A stretch of DNA of 64,000 nt, taken from positions 2,545,141-2,609,140 of the forward strand of contig OX638325.1 of the NCBI GenBank assembly GCA_951812795.1, read 5' to 3'. Source of the stretch: an uncultured Dehalococcoidia bacterium. GTDB taxonomy: Bacteria > Chloroflexota > Dehalococcoidia > Lucifugimonadales > Lucifugimonadaceae. This document shows positions 9,219 to 17,918 of this stretch, one piece after another. Each line of letters begins with the position of its first letter. The stretch's first letter is position 1. Position numbers and translations under genes: made by a program. The notes beneath the pieces are model-generated. The model was given only the letters and a program-made list of their open reading frames with translations, was not told the origin of the DNA and did no database searches.

Positions 9219-11273
9219 CTATCCACCAGCTGGCTGCAAGCGGATAATCGCGTGGTAGAACTCGGCCCAAATGCGCTCCGAGCGTAGATCTGAAGTCTGG
9301 CTCGTCGGCCAACCTGTCCAATAGGTCGTGTTCATCGCGTTGATGTGACCGTCGATCACCAACTGGATTTCCGGCATGTCCCTCAAAATGATCTCCGTTG
9401 CTTTACGGAAATGTTCGATGTACTCTGCGTTGTCCGGTGAGGCTTCAAGTGTGCCCATCTGCTCAACGAGGGCGTCGTACTCGGGGTTCTCGTATCGCGG
9501 TGCGGAGAGGAAGTAAGCAACCGTGTCACCGATTTCAGCCGAGTTGTTCGAGTGCCAGTGAACGTATGTCTGGTACGGCTCAACGGTGCTGCCGCAGTGC
9601 CATGTTAGCCAGGACGGCAGATCACCAACAGCCTGCTTACCCCAAAAACCGGTTAAACCGCGCCGCTCGACTGCGTCGAATCCGGCACGCTGTGCGCTTT
9701 CTACGACCGCTGTGCCTGCACGAGACATCTTCCAGTAACCCGGCGAGGGATTCCAGAGCTCGATCTTAAGGACTTCACCGTTTGAGTCAGTCCAAAAACC
9801 ATCGTCGTTGCGCGCGTATCCAGCAGCTTCCATGATTTCGGCTGCCTTCTCCGGGTTGTGGACGTCTGTCCCATCCGCTTCAATAAGATCTCTGATCTTC
9901 TCGTAGTAAGCCGCTGGCCCTGGGAAACCGATTGCCAAAGGCACCGCTACAGGCATCGTCGTACCTTCGAAAGCGAGGTTGGCAACCGACTGTTTGTCGA
10001 TGGCGAAGTTCAACGCTCGGCGTACCGCTGGATCGTCGAATGGTGCCACCTTGTTGTTCATCGTCATCGAGATCATGCAACCGTTCGGATCGTGGATGAA
10101 CGGATCGTCCTGCCACGAGATCACCTTAGGGTTGCGGACGCGCGTCAATTCGAACAAACCGGGTTGGAACGTGAATTGCAGGTCGATCTCGTTGCGCGCC
10201 AAACGTAGAGCGATAGATTGCTCGTCGCCAGAAGGCGCAAATACGATGCGCTCAACCGCCGGCAACGGAGCCAAGCCAGCTTTGGCAGCCCACCAGTTTT
10301 CATCTCGATCAAAGATCAACGCCTCGGGCGCTGCCTTAACCAGCTTGAACGCGCCTGTACCGACGGGCCATCCCTGCGAAATGTCAACGTTCTCGAACGT
10401 CTCTGGGTCCTTGCCTTCCCAAATGTGCTTGGGCAAGACCGGCAGTTGCTCTTCGGAGTTCTCTTGGAAGAGGATGAAGAAAATCCGTTGATCTGGTCGC
10501 GTCAAATTGAGTTTGACGGTGTAATCGTCGGGCGCTTCAACGCTCTCCACCACGCCCTTGAGTCGGAAGTGAAACGCACTTGACGGGTTGTCGATGATCA
10601 TGTCCTGCCAGGTGAATCGGACGTCTTCAGCTGTAAAAGGAGTGCCGTCAGACCAATGCGCTTCTTCTCTTAGATTGATCGTTATCTCGTCGTACGTGTC
10701 GTTGTACTGCCAGTCTTCTGCCAGCCACGGACGCACTTTTCCGTCATGGTGCCCAAAGTAGAAAAGGAACTCGAGCCAAGAGTTGTTTGAGAACGTCCGG
10801 ATTCGGCTCAGACCTCCGCCAGACAGGAGGTTCATGTTGGCGGGATCGAGTTGCTGGCCGGCTATCGCGATGACCAACGTGCGGTCACGTGCGACATCGC
10901 GCAAACCTTCGGTTCCCGAAGCAGGTGGCGGAGTTGCCGTCGGCTCAGCGGTAGCCGTGACTACCGTCTCGACCTCGACAGCAACTTCAACTTGCTGTTC
11001 GACCACAACTTCTTTTTCGACCACGACGGTTTCGACGACCGTTTGGCCTTCTACAACGCGTTCCCTTTCGACTACGACGGTCTGGATAACGGTTTGCCCC
11101 TCTACGATCGTCTCCTTCTCAACCACAACCGTTTCGACGACCCTAACCTCGCGCGCGACTTCCACTTCGACCGTTTGGACGACGATCGTTTCGGACGTAC
11201 ACGCAATTGCAGCGATGCTCGTTAGGAGAACGCCCAATACAGCGATCGCGAGAAATCTTCCTAGCTTGTTCAT
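9219..11273 (-). CDS. Peptide ABC transporter substrate-binding lipoprotein (copy 1)
   Basis: A 684-residue SBP_bac_5 family protein that captures peptides or related solutes outside the membrane and delivers them to the DppBC permease. ATG 11273 follows AAGGAGAT on the minus strand. A signal peptide with lipobox AIAC is followed by about 90 residues of valine-rich repeats (VVETVVVEKE, TIVEGQTV), a TATPPP hinge and the binding domain (WSDGTPFTAEDV, RRALNFAIDKQS, GFWGKQAVGDLPSW). It is the last gene of the leftward dppBCDF operon before a strong terminator. The nearly parallel copy at 6829-8886 suggests a duplication allowing a different ligand range. The ligand itself is not predictable. Confidence 0.94.
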   Translation of the reverse strand: MNKLGRFLAIAVLGVLLTSIAAIACTSETIVVQTVEVEVAREVRVVETVVVEKETIVEGQTVIQTVVVERERVVEGQTVVETVVVEKEVVVEQQVEVAVEVETVVTATAEPTATPPPASGTEGLRDVARDRTLVIAIAGQQLDPANMNLLSGGGLSRIRTFSNNSWLEFLFYFGHHDGKVRPWLAEDWQYNDTYDEITINLREEAHWSDGTPFTAEDVRFTWQDMIIDNPSSAFHFRLKGVVESVEAPDDYTVKLNLTRPDQRIFFILFQENSEEQLPVLPKHIWEGKDPETFENVDISQGWPVGTGAFKLVKAAPEALIFDRDENWWAAKAGLAPLPAVERIVFAPSGDEQSIALRLARNEIDLQFTFQPGLFELTRVRNPKVISWQDDPFIHDPNGCMISMTMNNKVAPFDDPAVRRALNFAIDKQSVANLAFEGTTMPVAVPLAIGFPGPAAYYEKIRDLIEADGTDVHNPEKAAEIMEAAGYARNDDGFWTDSNGEVLKIELWNPSPGYWKMSRAGTAVVESAQRAGFDAVERRGLTGFWGKQAVGDLPSWLTWHCGSTVEPYQTYVHWHSNNSAEIGDTVAYFLSAPRYENPEYDALVEQMGTLEASPDNAEYIEHFRKATEIILRDMPEIQLVIDGHINAMNTTYWTGWPTSQTSDLRSERIWAEFYHAIIRLQPAGG

Positions 11274-11349
11274 TCCGGATATCTCCTTCGCTTGTTTTCT
11301 TTCGTTTTTCGTTGGCGGCTGAGTAGAAAAGATACAGTAAACGCGAGTA

Positions 11350-12378
11350 TCACGCCGTATTCGATCCGAGATCGTCAGATAACAGCGAATCTAGGTGTGT
11401 GATCGGCCGGTCTTCGTTGAGGAAACACTTGACCGCTCGACCGTCTTCGAGCCGATAGTGTGGAGGCGACTCGATCTCGCAACGTTCGAAAGCGTGAGGG
11501 CAACGCGGCGCAAAGGCGCACCCTCGCGCAGATGCCTCACGCTCGTCGTCCGAAGATATTTGCGCGAAGTTTTCGCCCCACGGGACGCGCGGATCGGGTA
11601 CCGGGATTGAGCCCATCAATAGTTGGGTGTAAGGATGCGATGGCTCTTGAACCACATCCTCAACATTGCCTGCTTCGACCACCGATCCCTTGTAAAGCAC
11701 ATAAATGGCGTCGCCGACTTGATATGCGGTCGTCAGGTCATGCGTGATGTAGATGATCGATATTCCCAACTCAGTCTTTAGTTCTCGCAAGCTTTCCAAC
11801 ACCGTCGCTCGTAGCGACGCGTCAATCATGGACACTGGTTCATCGGCAATGATTACTTTCGGTTTTAGCAAGAAAGCACGAGCGACCGTGATGCGTTGAC
11901 GTTGGCCACCGCTCAATTGATGAGGAAATCTCCCCATCGTTTCTGCCGGCCGCAAACCAACCTCGCGCAATGCCCCCTCCACCAATTCCATAGCATGCTC
12001 TTCCGATTCAGCAATGTTGTAGAGCCTTGCGGGGAGGGTCAAAATGCGGTCAACGCGATACACGGGGTTAAACACTTCAAACGGATCCTGAAATATCGGT
12101 TGAACATTGCGTCGGAATGCCCGCCAATCTCCACCCTTCAAAGAGTAAATATCGCGACCTTGGTACCGAATCTCGCCGCTCGTAGGGCGCATGAAGCCGA
12201 GCAGCATCGATGCCAAAGTCGTCTTGCCGCTGCCGCTTTCGCCGGCGATAACCGTGATGCTCGGGTTTTCATCATCGATTCGCAGGCTGATATCGTTGAC
12301 CGCGACGTTTTCGACCTTATTGATGAGCCCGCGACTAAAAACGCGCGTCAAGTGATCGGCTTCCAAAACTGCGCTCAC
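11350..12378 (-). CDS. dppF: Oligopeptide ABC transporter ATP-binding protein, DppF/OppF type
   Basis: A 342-residue cytoplasmic ATPase that powers peptide uptake. It has Walker A GESGSGKTT near residue 45, the Q-loop at PIFQDP, the ABC signature LSGGQRQR, Walker B VIIADEP and the switch histidine in YITHDL. The C-terminal oligopeptide-transporter extension carries four cysteines (CAFAPRCPHAFERCE and a later KCFL). These match the iron-sulfur/oligo_HPY tail typical of DppD/DppF. Its start overlaps the dppD stop by ATGA, so the two ATPases are probably made in equal amounts. Confidence 0.95.
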   Translation of the reverse strand: MSAVLEADHLTRVFSRGLINKVENVAVNDISLRIDDENPSITVIAGESGSGKTTLASMLLGFMRPTSGEIRYQGRDIYSLKGGDWRAFRRNVQPIFQDPFEVFNPVYRVDRILTLPARLYNIAESEEHAMELVEGALREVGLRPAETMGRFPHQLSGGQRQRITVARAFLLKPKVIIADEPVSMIDASLRATVLESLRELKTELGISIIYITHDLTTAYQVGDAIYVLYKGSVVEAGNVEDVVQEPSHPYTQLLMGSIPVPDPRVPWGENFAQISSDDEREASARGCAFAPRCPHAFERCEIESPPHYRLEDGRAVKCFLNEDRPITHLDSLLSDDLGSNTA

Positions 12379-13364
12379 GTCGTCACCACCGTTTCTTCGT
12401 AGAGGTGGCAGCTCGCAAAACGACCATCGCTAATCTCGTCTAGATTCGGGTCCACAGATCTGCAAATGTCCATGACTGAATCACAACGCGGATTAAACGA
12501 GCAGCCGCCAGGTAACTCAAGCAATGCTGGTGGTAGGCCAGGAATGCCGCTCAGTCGATGACGCCGGTTCGTGGAAGGGAGGCTCGCAATCAACGCACGT
12601 GTATACGGATGAAACGGGTCGTCAAATATTTCCAAGACTTGACCGGATTCAACCAGTTTGCCGGCGTACATTACTCCGATATGCGATGCGAATTGAGCCA
12701 TCAATCCCATGTCGTGTCCGACGATGAGCACCGCCGCTCCAATCTCCTCTTGGAGTTTACGCAGTGTCAGCATGACTTCTCGCTGCACCACCACGTCCAG
12801 CGCGCTAGTAGGTTCGTCGGCGATTATCACCTTAGGGCCGAGCGAAACTGCGATGGCTATGGCTACGCGTTGTTTCATCCCTCCGCTGAGTTCGTGCGGA
12901 TACATTCGTGAAACTGACGGGTCAAGTCCGACGCTCCGCAGGACATCAACGATACGCTCAGATATTTCGGACCCGCTGATTTGGTCAACATGGTCTTTGA
13001 AACCGTTGGCGATCTGATTCCCCACTTTGGCAACCGGATTTAGCGAGTTCATTGCGCCTTGCGGAACATACGAGATCTGCGCCAACCGCATCTCACGCAT
13101 TCGGTTCTCCGATAGTCCAAGGAGATCAACGCCGTCGAGCAGCACCTCCCCTCCGACTATTCGCCCGGGAAGCTGAGTCAACCGCATCAGCGCCAAAGCG
13201 GTAGTCGTCTTGCCAGAACCCGATTCGCCGACAAGTCCGAATCGTTGGCCAGGCCACAACTCGAACGAAACGTCATCAGCCGCGCGTAGCATCCCGCGTG
13301 CAGTTTCGTACTCGACGGTGAGATTGTTGACCTTTAGTACGGGCCCGCCATTCTGCGAGGTCAA
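12375..13364 (-). CDS. dppD: Oligopeptide ABC transporter ATP-binding protein, DppD/OppD type
   Basis: A 329-residue ATPase partner of DppF. Walker A is GESGSGKTT, the signature is LSGGMKQR, Walker B is VIIADEPTSALDV and the switch is VGHDM. Both the LSGGMKQR signature and the SYVPQGAMNSLNP stretch are characteristic of the DppD branch. The C-terminal oligo_HPY tail has a cysteine cluster beginning PGGCSFNPRC. It overlaps dppC upstream and dppF downstream by four bases each, showing a compact operon. Confidence 0.95.
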   Translation of the reverse strand: MTSQNGGPVLKVNNLTVEYETARGMLRAADDVSFELWPGQRFGLVGESGSGKTTTALALMRLTQLPGRIVGGEVLLDGVDLLGLSENRMREMRLAQISYVPQGAMNSLNPVAKVGNQIANGFKDHVDQISGSEISERIVDVLRSVGLDPSVSRMYPHELSGGMKQRVAIAIAVSLGPKVIIADEPTSALDVVVQREVMLTLRKLQEEIGAAVLIVGHDMGLMAQFASHIGVMYAGKLVESGQVLEIFDDPFHPYTRALIASLPSTNRRHRLSGIPGLPPALLELPGGCSFNPRCDSVMDICRSVDPNLDEISDGRFASCHLYEETVVTT

Positions 13365-14251
13365 GATGTGCCTCGCAATCGCGGATTTGCCACCCGGTCA
13401 AGACCCAGTGAAGTCAAGAAAAGTCCGAGGAATATGATCACGATCATGACCACTGGCGAACCCCACCACCACCAGAATCCTCGGAGCACCGCGCCATAGT
13501 CGTTGGCCCACCAGATCGACCAACCAAGCGTCTGGGAATTAGCGGGACCAAGTCCAAGTACTTCCAATCCAATCGAGAAGAGGATTCCGCCTGAAACCGC
13601 TTGCACGAAACTTGCGGCTAGATAAGAAGTAAGGTTCGGCATCAGTTCTAATGAGATGATTCGCCATGTGCCCGCACCGGACGCTCTTGCCATGTTGATG
13701 AACGCCCTCTCGCGCAATGTCAGTACCTGAGCGCGAACCGTCCGCGCGGTACCCATCCAAGACAGAAGACCAATGACGATTCCCATGATCCAAACTGCAC
13801 CGACCGGGAAATATTCGATTATGAAGACAAGCAGGAACAAAATCGGGATGACGAACAACACATCTGAAATGATCCGGATGAAAGTGTCGGCCCAACCCCG
13901 AACATATCCGGCGAAGAACCCTAAACATGTTCCAATCGTGATCCCACAAACACCCGCCAACAAGCCGATCAGCAGCGTTTTCGGGGTACCGATCACCAGA
14001 AGCGCGAGTATTGACCTTCCGACGGCGTCGGTTCCGAACCAGTGCTCAAAGGATGGCGGTTGTGCTAACGGTGCCGCGTTGAGGCGGGCCAGTTCAAGGT
14101 CGACAAACAGGTAACCGAGCACGGTAAATGACACGACGGCCGTTATGAGCAGCAATCCGAGGAGAAGTAGCAAATTCCCGGACAACAATCGGGAAAATCT
14201 GCTCGTTAAAGATATAGGCGGTATTTCGGTGCCGATCTGTTCGACCATCAC
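13361..14251 (-). CDS. dppC: Oligopeptide ABC transporter permease, DppC/OppC type
   Basis: A 296-residue integral membrane protein. It has an N-terminal helix, then a short extracytoplasmic region ending in the family signature HWFGTDAVGRSILALL, then five more helices. The cytoplasmic EAA-type loop, which contacts the ATPase, reads AFINMARASGAGTWRI. It pairs with the DppB encoded immediately upstream. The start MMVEQIG offers two adjacent ATG codons. The GTDxxGRS motif makes the DppC assignment secure. Confidence 0.95.
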   Translation of the reverse strand: MMVEQIGTEIPPISLTSRFSRLLSGNLLLLLGLLLITAVVSFTVLGYLFVDLELARLNAAPLAQPPSFEHWFGTDAVGRSILALLVIGTPKTLLIGLLAGVCGITIGTCLGFFAGYVRGWADTFIRIISDVLFVIPILFLLVFIIEYFPVGAVWIMGIVIGLLSWMGTARTVRAQVLTLRERAFINMARASGAGTWRIISLELMPNLTSYLAASFVQAVSGGILFSIGLEVLGLGPANSQTLGWSIWWANDYGAVLRGFWWWWGSPVVMIVIIFLGLFLTSLGLDRVANPRLRGTS

Positions 14252-14263
14252 ATCACCTCACTG

Positions 14264-15355
14264 TCACTCGGTCTCATGACGGATGCGGGGATCAAGTAGG
14301 GGATAAATGACATCCAGCAATACCAAGAACAGCGTCACGACAATGATGACGACAAGCAGTATCAATTGGAGCAGCGGCAAATCCTTGACAGTGATCGCGT
14401 CGATCAACGTCGAACCAATCCCCGGATACGAAAAAACCACCTCCACGAGCGCAGAACCTGACACGACAAATCCCAAACTCAAAGCTAAGAACGTAATCTG
14501 TGGCAACAATGCGTTCCTAACCTGGTATGAGTAGAAAACGCGCCAAGACTTCAAACCCATCGCGCGCGACATCTGAACGTAGTCCTCGCCTTGCACTATC
14601 ACCATCATCGATCGCATCACGATAGCCCATCCTCCCGCCGCAACCGCAACCAACGACAATGCGGGCAAGAACGCATGTTTGGCGAGTGTGAACAGGCCGT
14701 GCAGACTAAATTCTGGAGATTCACCAAGTGTGTATCCGCTGCCTACAGGGAACCAAGCCCACGTAACCGCGAACATTGCTATCAGCATGATGCCAAGCAG
14801 GAAGTACGGTATCGAATGAACGATCATCACAATAGGAATCGACCAATCCAAAAGCCGTTTCCAAGGTCCTGGCACCGCGACCATCAAAGCGCCTAGCAAT
14901 GTCCCGATGAAGAATCCAATCATCGTGGCAATCGACAGCAGCCCCAGTGTCCATGGCAGTGCAACTCGGATCACCCGCGTCACCTCCACCGGATAATCAA
15001 CCACCGATAACCCAAAATTCAACTGCGACACGTCTATCCAGTAGTTCACGTATTGTTGCCAAAGCGGTTTGTCGAGGCCGAACTTCGCCCGGTATTCCTC
15101 GACGAATCCAGCGGAAGGATCTCCAACGAACATTCCAGCTTGTGCCAGTTGCCCCAGATACTCTTGGATCGGGTCACCCGGTGCGAGACGAGGAAGGAAG
15201 AAGTTAATCGTTACCCCGAGCCAAACAACCAGAAAGAACAACCCGACTCTTTTCAAGAGGTATATGACGGACATAACGCGGTTCGCATCGGTTCCCAAGC
15301 GAAGTTCAACGAAGCGCTTCATCCAAATTGGGCGAAGGCCACGACTGCGCCGCAT
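14264..15355 (-). CDS. dppB: Oligopeptide ABC transporter permease, DppB/OppB type
   Basis: A full-length permease of up to 363 residues and the first gene of the leftward operon. Helix 1 (VGLFFLVVWLGVTINFFLPRL) is followed by the family segment APGDPI, a long extracytoplasmic region with GLDKPLWQQY, then the five-helix core. The ATPase-contacting loop is GEDYVQMSRAMGLKSWRV and the terminus is PLLDPRIRH. The longest frame starts ATG 15355, but internal ATGs at 15322 and 15274 (MSVIYLLKR) are also possible. The last gives the N-terminal length most usual in the family. No clear ribosome-binding site decides between them. Confidence 0.92.
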   Translation of the reverse strand: MRRSRGLRPIWMKRFVELRLGTDANRVMSVIYLLKRVGLFFLVVWLGVTINFFLPRLAPGDPIQEYLGQLAQAGMFVGDPSAGFVEEYRAKFGLDKPLWQQYVNYWIDVSQLNFGLSVVDYPVEVTRVIRVALPWTLGLLSIATMIGFFIGTLLGALMVAVPGPWKRLLDWSIPIVMIVHSIPYFLLGIMLIAMFAVTWAWFPVGSGYTLGESPEFSLHGLFTLAKHAFLPALSLVAVAAGGWAIVMRSMMVIVQGEDYVQMSRAMGLKSWRVFYSYQVRNALLPQITFLALSLGFVVSGSALVEVVFSYPGIGSTLIDAITVKDLPLLQLILLVVIIVVTLFLVLLDVIYPLLDPRIRHETE

Positions 15356-15416
15356 TATACGTGAATTCGAAGGCGCAGCAATGGGGACGGAATCAGAAAT
15401 CGCCGCGTTTGGTCAA

Positions 15417-16247
15417 TCATCTTTGCAGTTTTAACCCCCCACCCCTACTCAACCCCTCCAACTTCCCAGCCACACCTTCTCCAGCCGGCCCCGCCAAATA
15501 GCCATCCGCATCGTCAATCACCATCGGATGCGCATCACCAACGGCGTACCCCCGACCGGCCCACCTGATCATCTCCAGATCACCCAAACCGTCGCCGAAG
15601 GTTATGTAGTCCGACGGTTCGAGTTCATACCGCTCCGCCAACCAGTGCAGAGCGCGGACTTTGCCGGCCTTTGGCGAACCTACCTCGCAGAAATGCGGCA
15701 ACGAGTGGGTGACCTCCGCCGCTGAACCTAATAGTTTTGCGACATCATCTACATGCTCCCCCATCTCGTTTGGCGGGGATATTCCGAGCACAACGGTGGG
15801 TTCACGCTCGGCGAGCGGGAAGAGATCGTTGACCTTTACGAGCTTGGCATGATTCCGCTGAGCGTAGTCGAAATCTTCTTCGTTCTGGTGTGAAACAAAG
15901 ACATCGTCATTGACATAGACACGAATATCCAACCCACGCCCCTTGAAGAACTCGATCGCCGTCGCCGCGGTCGACTTGTCCAACCTTTCATGCCTAAGCA
16001 ACGTGTTCGTCTCGGCATCCACCGCCATTGCACCTTGGTAGCACATCATCGTGGCGTTGGCACCGATTTCCTGATGCACGGTCCAAGCCGAACGTCGCAT
16101 TCGACCCGTAGACAACGAGAACGGTATTCCCCGGGCGGTAACGTCGGCCACCGCCGCCTTTAACCTCGCCGAAATCCGGTCATTCACCCTCGTCAACAGC
16201 GTGCCGTCGATGTCGGATACGATTGCTGAGAACGGCCCGTCGCTCAT
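15417..16247 (-). CDS. HAD-superfamily (Cof-type) phosphatase
   Basis: A 276-residue hydrolase of the Cof/type IIB HAD family, which removes phosphate from sugar phosphates, nucleotides or cofactors such as FMN. Motif I is DIDGT at residues 12-16 with the nucleophilic aspartate first. Motif II is STGR, motif III is the lysine in SPKAGK, and motif IV reads GDGLGD, where the usual asparagine is replaced by glycine. A Cof-type cap domain lies between motifs II and III. It is divergent from the small ORF at 16281 and monocistronic. The substrate is unknown. Confidence 0.85.
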   Translation of the reverse strand: MSDGPFSAIVSDIDGTLLTRVNDRISARLKAAVADVTARGIPFSLSTGRMRRSAWTVHQEIGANATMMCYQGAMAVDAETNTLLRHERLDKSTAATAIEFFKGRGLDIRVYVNDDVFVSHQNEEDFDYAQRNHAKLVKVNDLFPLAEREPTVVLGISPPNEMGEHVDDVAKLLGSAAEVTHSLPHFCEVGSPKAGKVRALHWLAERYELEPSDYITFGDGLGDLEMIRWAGRGYAVGDAHPMVIDDADGYLAGPAGEGVAGKLEGLSRGGGLKLQR

Positions 16248-16280
16248 CAGGCGTGCCTTCCCAAGTCACAGGTTTCATCG

Positions 16281-16376
16281 GTGTTCAAGAACGTTAGTCC
16301 CCGCATCGTCATTTGGGCGATCTTCATCGCCATCGCTGTATACATCTTCATTCGAGCCTTGCAAGAGGATAACTAA
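16281..16376 (+). CDS. Candidate 31-residue single-span membrane protein
   Basis: A short reading frame from GTG 16281 to TAA 16376 encodes MFKNVSPR, then about sixteen hydrophobic residues (IVIWAIFIAIAVYIFI), then the charged tail RALQEDN. The layout of a basic start, one hydrophobic helix and a short acidic tail is that of a real single-pass small protein. It also lies in an otherwise empty gap between two leftward genes. Against it, there is no strong ribosome-binding site, and a hydrophobic frame of this length can arise by chance. No family is recognised. Confidence 0.35.
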   Translation: MFKNVSPRIVIWAIFIAIAVYIFIRALQEDN

Positions 16377-16384
16377 CAACTGCG

Positions 16385-16903
16385 TCAATCCGCCAATTCG
16401 TCGATCTCGCCAACGCGATAAACGCCTTGATCGCTGAGTCGGGCTGCGATTTCGGACACCGTCAACTTGAGCGTCGGATGCACTGCTTGGGGCGAAATTT
16501 CGGAGAGCGGCAGCATCACAAAGGCACGTTCATGCATCCGCGGATGCGGGAGCACCAGCTCGGGGGTTTCGAGAACTTGGCTTCCCACCATCAGAATGTC
16601 GATGTCGAGCGTCCGCGATTCGTTCTGACGGTTTCGAGTGCGCCCGCGGGTGCGTTCGATGTCCAGAAATTTAAACAGTAGCACCGTCGGTATCAAGTTC
16701 GTTCGGATCGCGACCACCATGTTTAGATATTTCGGCTGTTCCTCGTCGACGCCGAACGGCTCCGTTTCGTAGACCGCTGACATCCCAATTGAATCACCGA
16801 GTTGTTGAATTGCGTTAATGGCGGCTCGCAGATTGGCGACGCGATCACCAAGGTTACTGCCGAGGCCGATATGCACGGTCTTCGGTTCGATTTGTGAACC
16901 CAA
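16385..16903 (-). CDS. folK: 2-amino-4-hydroxy-6-hydroxymethyldihydropteridine pyrophosphokinase
   Basis: This enzyme transfers pyrophosphate from ATP to hydroxymethyldihydropterin, the step before dihydropteroate synthase in folate synthesis. The 172-residue product has the family hallmarks GLGSNLGDR near the start, YETEPFG, and the magnesium-binding SRTLDIDIL segment with two aspartates. The start is taken as TTG 16903, directly after the folP stop and behind an AAAGGG site. GTG 16876 would give the more usual MHIGLGSN start and cannot be excluded. It is encoded just downstream of folP in the same direction. Confidence 0.93.
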   Translation of the reverse strand: MGSQIEPKTVHIGLGSNLGDRVANLRAAINAIQQLGDSIGMSAVYETEPFGVDEEQPKYLNMVVAIRTNLIPTVLLFKFLDIERTRGRTRNRQNESRTLDIDILMVGSQVLETPELVLPHPRMHERAFVMLPLSEISPQAVHPTLKLTVSEIAARLSDQGVYRVGEIDELAD

Positions 16904-17836
16904 TCAGGTTGCCCTTTCGACCGCGCGACGGATGCGTTCACTGCTATGCGAAACCGGGTCCGGTTTCCATCCGCGCACGATGGCATCTGCAACCTTCGCG
17001 ACGCGTGACATCTCACGCACTTCGTGGACGCGAACGATGTCGACGCCAGAGGCGACGGCGAGCGCCGTCGAAGCTGCGTTGCCTTCTAAACGATCTTCCG
17101 GCTCCGCATCCAGAATTGCGCCGACAAATGATTTTCGGGACGCACCGACGAGTATCGGACGATCCGCTAGGTTGTTTTTGATAACACCGAGGTTACGCAG
17201 CGCCTCGAGGGAATGCGCCGCGTTCTTCGCAAATCCGATTCCCGGATCGATGATGATGTGCGAATCGTCAACACCCGATTGAAGCGCGCGGTCAACCGAA
17301 TCGGATAATTCGAGACTGATTTCGGCTACGACATCGTCGTATTGAGCGCGCGGACGGATATGACTAATCACGATCGGCGCGGAATGTTTCGCAACTACAT
17401 CCGCCATCAACGGGTCGGAGAGCATCGAGACATCGTTGGCCATGCTCGCACCCTCTGCCAATGCGGCATCTGCTACGACCGATTTGCGCGTGTCGATGCT
17501 GATCGGGACATCGCAACGGATCTTGAGCGCCGAAATGATCGGCAATACCCGCTCAAGTTCTTCGTGGGCCGAAACCGGACGAGCGTCGGGATATACAGAC
17601 GCCGGTCGCGTCGACTCGCCGCCAATATCGATAATGTCGGCGCATTCGTCTTCCATTCGAAGCGCAAAATCAACCGAGGCACCGATCCAATCCAAACCGT
17701 CGCGCATGGTGCCATCACCCGAAAAAGAATCCGGAGTGGCGTTCAGGATGCCCATGATGTACGTTCGTGATCCCCAATCGAAGATCTTCCCACCGATTTG
17801 CAGGGCAGAGCGATACCGTGTTTTGTCAGTCTCCAA
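16904..17836 (-). CDS. folP: Dihydropteroate synthase
   Basis: This enzyme joins hydroxymethyldihydropterin pyrophosphate and p-aminobenzoate to make dihydropteroate; it is the sulfonamide target. The 310-residue TIM-barrel protein shows GILNATPDSFS near residue 30, DIGGESTRP, SIDTRKS, the N-D-V strand and the C-terminal RVHEVREM motif. It forms a two-gene folate unit with folK and is divergent from the carboxyltransferase gene across an 82-base gap that should hold both promoters. Confidence 0.95.
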   Translation of the reverse strand: METDKTRYRSALQIGGKIFDWGSRTYIMGILNATPDSFSGDGTMRDGLDWIGASVDFALRMEDECADIIDIGGESTRPASVYPDARPVSAHEELERVLPIISALKIRCDVPISIDTRKSVVADAALAEGASMANDVSMLSDPLMADVVAKHSAPIVISHIRPRAQYDDVVAEISLELSDSVDRALQSGVDDSHIIIDPGIGFAKNAAHSLEALRNLGVIKNNLADRPILVGASRKSFVGAILDAEPEDRLEGNAASTALAVASGVDIVRVHEVREMSRVAKVADAIVRGWKPDPVSHSSERIRRAVERAT

Positions 17837-17918
17837 TGGCGTTACCAGTGCACACAGGTCGATAAGTTGCTCGCCGCGAATTTGCGTCGATAAGTTAGGA
17901 TTCTAAGTTGGCACATGG

